Notes under the pieces: model-generated | The model's database searches: none | Seen by the model: the letters and a program-made list of their open reading frames with translations, nothing else | Told to the model about the DNA's origin: nothing | Assembly (NCBI GenBank): GCA_047777415.1 | Contig: JBKEEO010000001.1 | Coordinates: 1-64,000 of the forward strand | Direction: 5' to 3' | Origin: Caproicibacter sp047777415 | Lineage (GTDB): Bacteria; Bacillota; Clostridia; Oscillospirales; Acutalibacteraceae | DNA: 64,000 nt | Program-made: the position numbers and the translations under genes | Shown: in pieces, positions 62,043 to 64,000 of the stretch | Layout: every line of letters begins with the position of its first letter | Numbering within the stretch: the stretch's first letter is position 1

Positions 62043-63554
62043 ATGAAAAAGCCACTAGTTCTTATGATATTGGACGGGTTCGGCATTGGCCCGCAGAAAG
62101 GAAATGCCGTCAAAGCAGCAGCAACACCAAACCTTGACCGTCTCTTTTCTGAAAATCCGATTACACAAATCGGCGCCTCGGGAATGGATGTCGGCCTGCC
62201 GGACGGTCAAATGGGAAATTCCGAAGTTGGACATACAAATATCGGCGCGGGGCGTATCGTCTACCAAGACTTTACACGCATCACAAAATCCATTCAGGAT
62301 GGTGACTTTTTTCAGAATGCCGCCCTGCTCAGCGCGGTTGATGCCGCCGCATCGTCCGACCATGCGCTTCATCTGATGGGCCTTTTGTCCGACGGCGGTG
62401 TGCACAGCCATAACAGCCATCTCTATGCTTTGCTGAAACTTGCAAAACAGCGTGGCTGCAAAAAAGTTTATGTTCACGCATTTTTGGACGGGCGCGACGT
62501 ACCGCCCACTTCCGGTAAAGACTTTATTGTCGACTGCCTCAAACAGATGCAGGAAATCGGAATCGGCAAAATTGCAACGGTGATGGGCCGCTATTACGCG
62601 ATGGACCGCGACCGCAGATGGGAACGTGTGGAAAAAGCCTATAATGCCATGGTGCTGGGTCAAGGCGTTGAAAACAGCGACCCCGCCGCAGCAGTGGAGG
62701 AATCTTACAAAAACGATGTGACGGATGAATTTGTTGTTCCCGTTGTTTGTGACGCCCAGGGCTGTATCGGCGCTGACGACTCTGTCATTTTCTATAATTT
62801 CCGTCCGGACCGCGCGCGCCAAATCACCCGTGTGTTTGTAGACCCGGATTTCGACGGTTTCAATCGGTCCAAAGGTTTTTTCCCTCTCCACTTTGTCTGC
62901 ATGACGCAGTATGACGCAACACTTCCAAATGTCGATATTGCATTCCGTCCCCAAGAACTGAAAAATACACTTGCAGAAGTCATTTCCAAAAACGGCATGA
63001 CACAACTCCGCATTGCGGAAACGGAAAAATATGCTCATGTTACGTTTTTCTTCAACGGCGGCGTAGAAACCGTTTATCCAGGTGAGGATCGTGTTCTGAT
63101 TAATTCGCCGAAAGTGGCAACTTACGACTTGAAACCTGAAATGAGTGCTTACGAAGTAACGGATGCAATGGTGGAACGCCTCCGCAGCGGCAAATACGAC
63201 GTCATTATCCTAAATTTCGCAAACTGCGACATGGTCGGCCATACCGGAATTTTTGACGCGGCAAAAGCCGCCGTGGAAGCCGTGGATACCTGTGTGGGCC
63301 GAGTGATTGACGCAGTTCGCGAAATGGGCGGCACCGCGCTGATTACAGCGGATCACGGAAATGCCGAACAAATGGAGGAACCGGACGGTTCGCCATTTAC
63401 CGCTCACACCACAAATCCAGTTCCATTCTGCGTGGTCGGACATCCCTGCAAACTGCGTTCCGGCGGCCGTTTGGCAGATATTGCTCCTACCATGCTGAAA
63501 ATTCTCGGTCTTCCTCAGCCCGAGGACATGACCGGCAAAAGCATTATTGAATAA
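62043..63554 (+). CDS. gpmI: Phosphoglycerate mutase, 2,3-BPG-independent
   Basis: The 503-residue Mn-dependent enzyme of the alkaline-phosphatase superfamily has LMILDGFGIG, MGNSEVGHTNIGAGR with the nucleophile Ser, HLMGLLSDGGVHSH, FLDGRDVPPTSG, VMGRYYAMDRDRRWERV, and ALITADHGNAEQM. AAGGAG precedes the ATG. It is last in the glycolytic run, 19 bases after tpiA. Confidence 0.98.
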   Translation: MKKPLVLMILDGFGIGPQKGNAVKAAATPNLDRLFSENPITQIGASGMDVGLPDGQMGNSEVGHTNIGAGRIVYQDFTRITKSIQDGDFFQNAALLSAVDAAASSDHALHLMGLLSDGGVHSHNSHLYALLKLAKQRGCKKVYVHAFLDGRDVPPTSGKDFIVDCLKQMQEIGIGKIATVMGRYYAMDRDRRWERVEKAYNAMVLGQGVENSDPAAAVEESYKNDVTDEFVVPVVCDAQGCIGADDSVIFYNFRPDRARQITRVFVDPDFDGFNRSKGFFPLHFVCMTQYDATLPNVDIAFRPQELKNTLAEVISKNGMTQLRIAETEKYAHVTFFFNGGVETVYPGEDRVLINSPKVATYDLKPEMSAYEVTDAMVERLRSGKYDVIILNFANCDMVGHTGIFDAAKAAVEAVDTCVGRVIDAVREMGGTALITADHGNAEQMEEPDGSPFTAHTTNPVPFCVVGHPCKLRSGGRLADIAPTMLKILGLPQPEDMTGKSIIE

Positions 63555-63568
63555 AGGTCAATATAACT

Positions 63569-63614
63569 TGGGATGTGAACCTGTGTGGTTTGCATCCCTT
63601 TTCTTTTTTTCAAG
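63569..63614 (+). terminator. Terminator of the glycolytic operon
   Basis: GGGATGTGAACC pairs with GGTTTGCATCCC (one bulge/mismatch) around TGTGT and is followed by a long T-rich run. Confidence 0.75.
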
Positions 63615-63716
63615 CGGTTTTTCGGGTCATTTTTGTACCGGCGTCTACTCCTAAAAGCATTTCCTATTTTTCCAAATCAGACAAGTTTTAACAACTATCT
63701 GACAAGGCCCTCATCA

Positions 63717-63745
63717 TTGAATAAAGATTAAAAAAATGATAGAAT
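63717..63745 (+). promoter_or_regulatory. Promoter of the peptide-binding protein gene
   Basis: TTGAAT (63717-63722) and TAGAAT (63740-63745) are 17 bases apart, about 30 bases before the start codon. Confidence 0.6.
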
Positions 63746-63777
63746 ATCGGTATTCCAACTGCCGGGAGGAAAATTCA

Positions 63778-64000
63778 TTGGCTTTTAGGAAAATGATTTC
63801 CATTTTACTCTCTGTTTTTTTGCTTGTCTTAGCGGGATGCTCAAGCAGCAGGCCATCCAATGCCGATAAAACCATTATTTATGGTCTAGCAAATGATCCA
63901 ACAACCCTTGATCCGCAGATGGCTTCGGATTCCTCATCTATCACAGCAATTCAAGCTCTGTTTGAAGGCCTGACCAGATTGGACAGCAATGGAAATGCAG
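63778..64000 (+). CDS. Peptide ABC transporter substrate-binding lipoprotein, 5' part
   Basis: A TTG at 63778, eight bases after GGGAGGA, opens a lipoprotein signal (ISILLSVFLLVLAGC, lipobox LAGC) and then IIYGLANDPTTLDPQMASDS, the typical start of oligopeptide/dipeptide-binding proteins (SBP_bac_5). The gene runs off the right edge after about 74 codons. Import of peptides through a downstream ABC permease is expected but lies outside the window. Confidence 0.88.
   Translation, partial: MAFRKMISILLSVFLLVLAGCSSSRPSNADKTIIYGLANDPTTLDPQMASDSSSITAIQALFEGLTRLDSNGNA

Noticed and set aside
62055..63038. 327-codon leftward open frame opposite gpmI
   Set aside because: Antisense to an intact gpmI; composition is typical of a shadow frame.
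1..64000. CRISPR array, rRNA genes or a complete prophage
   Set aside because: No regularly spaced repeats, no rRNA-like sequence and no run of phage genes were seen; only isolated possible phage fragments.

Overview
The window reads as a chromosomal segment of a Gram-positive, anaerobic, spore-lineage member of the Clostridia. An Oscillospirales/Ruminococcaceae-type genome is my best guess. The support is a spoIID gene, the cdaA-cdaR pair, a complete apbE-rnfCDGEAB operon, clostridial -35/-10 promoters, frequent TTG/GTG starts behind strong AGGAGG sites, and a large Asp-rich secreted protein. Species cannot be fixed from the sequence alone.

Region 1 (1-8040) is an arsenic island. On the left, a dihydrolipoamide-dehydrogenase-like gene and a split permease (PF03773 type) run leftward from a promoter carrying an ArsR-like palindrome. 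A wrecked arsR pseudogene lies between this promoter and a second one with nearly the same palindrome. The second drives a rightward redox cassette: a Cys-rich 4Fe-4S protein, a membrane-anchored thioredoxin, a CcdA-like protein and a small thioredoxin. A standard ars operon follows: arsR, acr3 (frameshifted), a tiny protein of four 16-residue repeats, arsD and arsA.

Region 2 (8041-23740) is accessory DNA full of insertion-sequence debris. A complete Wadjet-type SMC defence operon (jetABCD, most like type III) lies between two directly repeated left-end remnants of one IS256-like element. Two larger, complementarily deleted copies of that element, in opposite orientation, bracket a metabolic cassette: dicarboxylate/amino-acid symporter, class III aminotransferase and RpiR-family regulator. 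An apparently intact IS200/IS605 element and an IS66 remnant lie inside it. The accessory zone stops next to a tRNA-Leu(CAA) gene.

Region 3 (23768-64000) is mostly conserved core. It holds the Rnf complex with its flavin transferase ApbE, a YbaK-type deacylase with TrmB, cdaA-cdaR plus a lipoprotein, ispD-ispF, a DUF3343 protein with a cysteine-desulfurase-like enzyme, an acyl-CoA thioesterase, a SigH-like sigma factor, comM/yifB, a modular secreted GH24 lysozyme, an IS481-like element with unusually long flanking direct repeats, GAPDH, citrate synthase with a membrane partner, spoIID, an MBOAT/DHHW O-acetylation pair, the Asp-rich surface protein, a MORN-repeat protein overlapping a metallo-beta-lactamase-fold gene, trmL, the glycolytic run pgk-tpiA-gpmI, and the start of a peptide-binding lipoprotein cut by the window end.

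The least explained items are the 16-residue-repeat protein inside the ars operon, the redox cassette sharing an operator with the permease, the MORN/MBL pair, the Asp-rich surface protein, and the IS architecture around the Wadjet operon. All domain calls come from reading the sequence; no database search was run.
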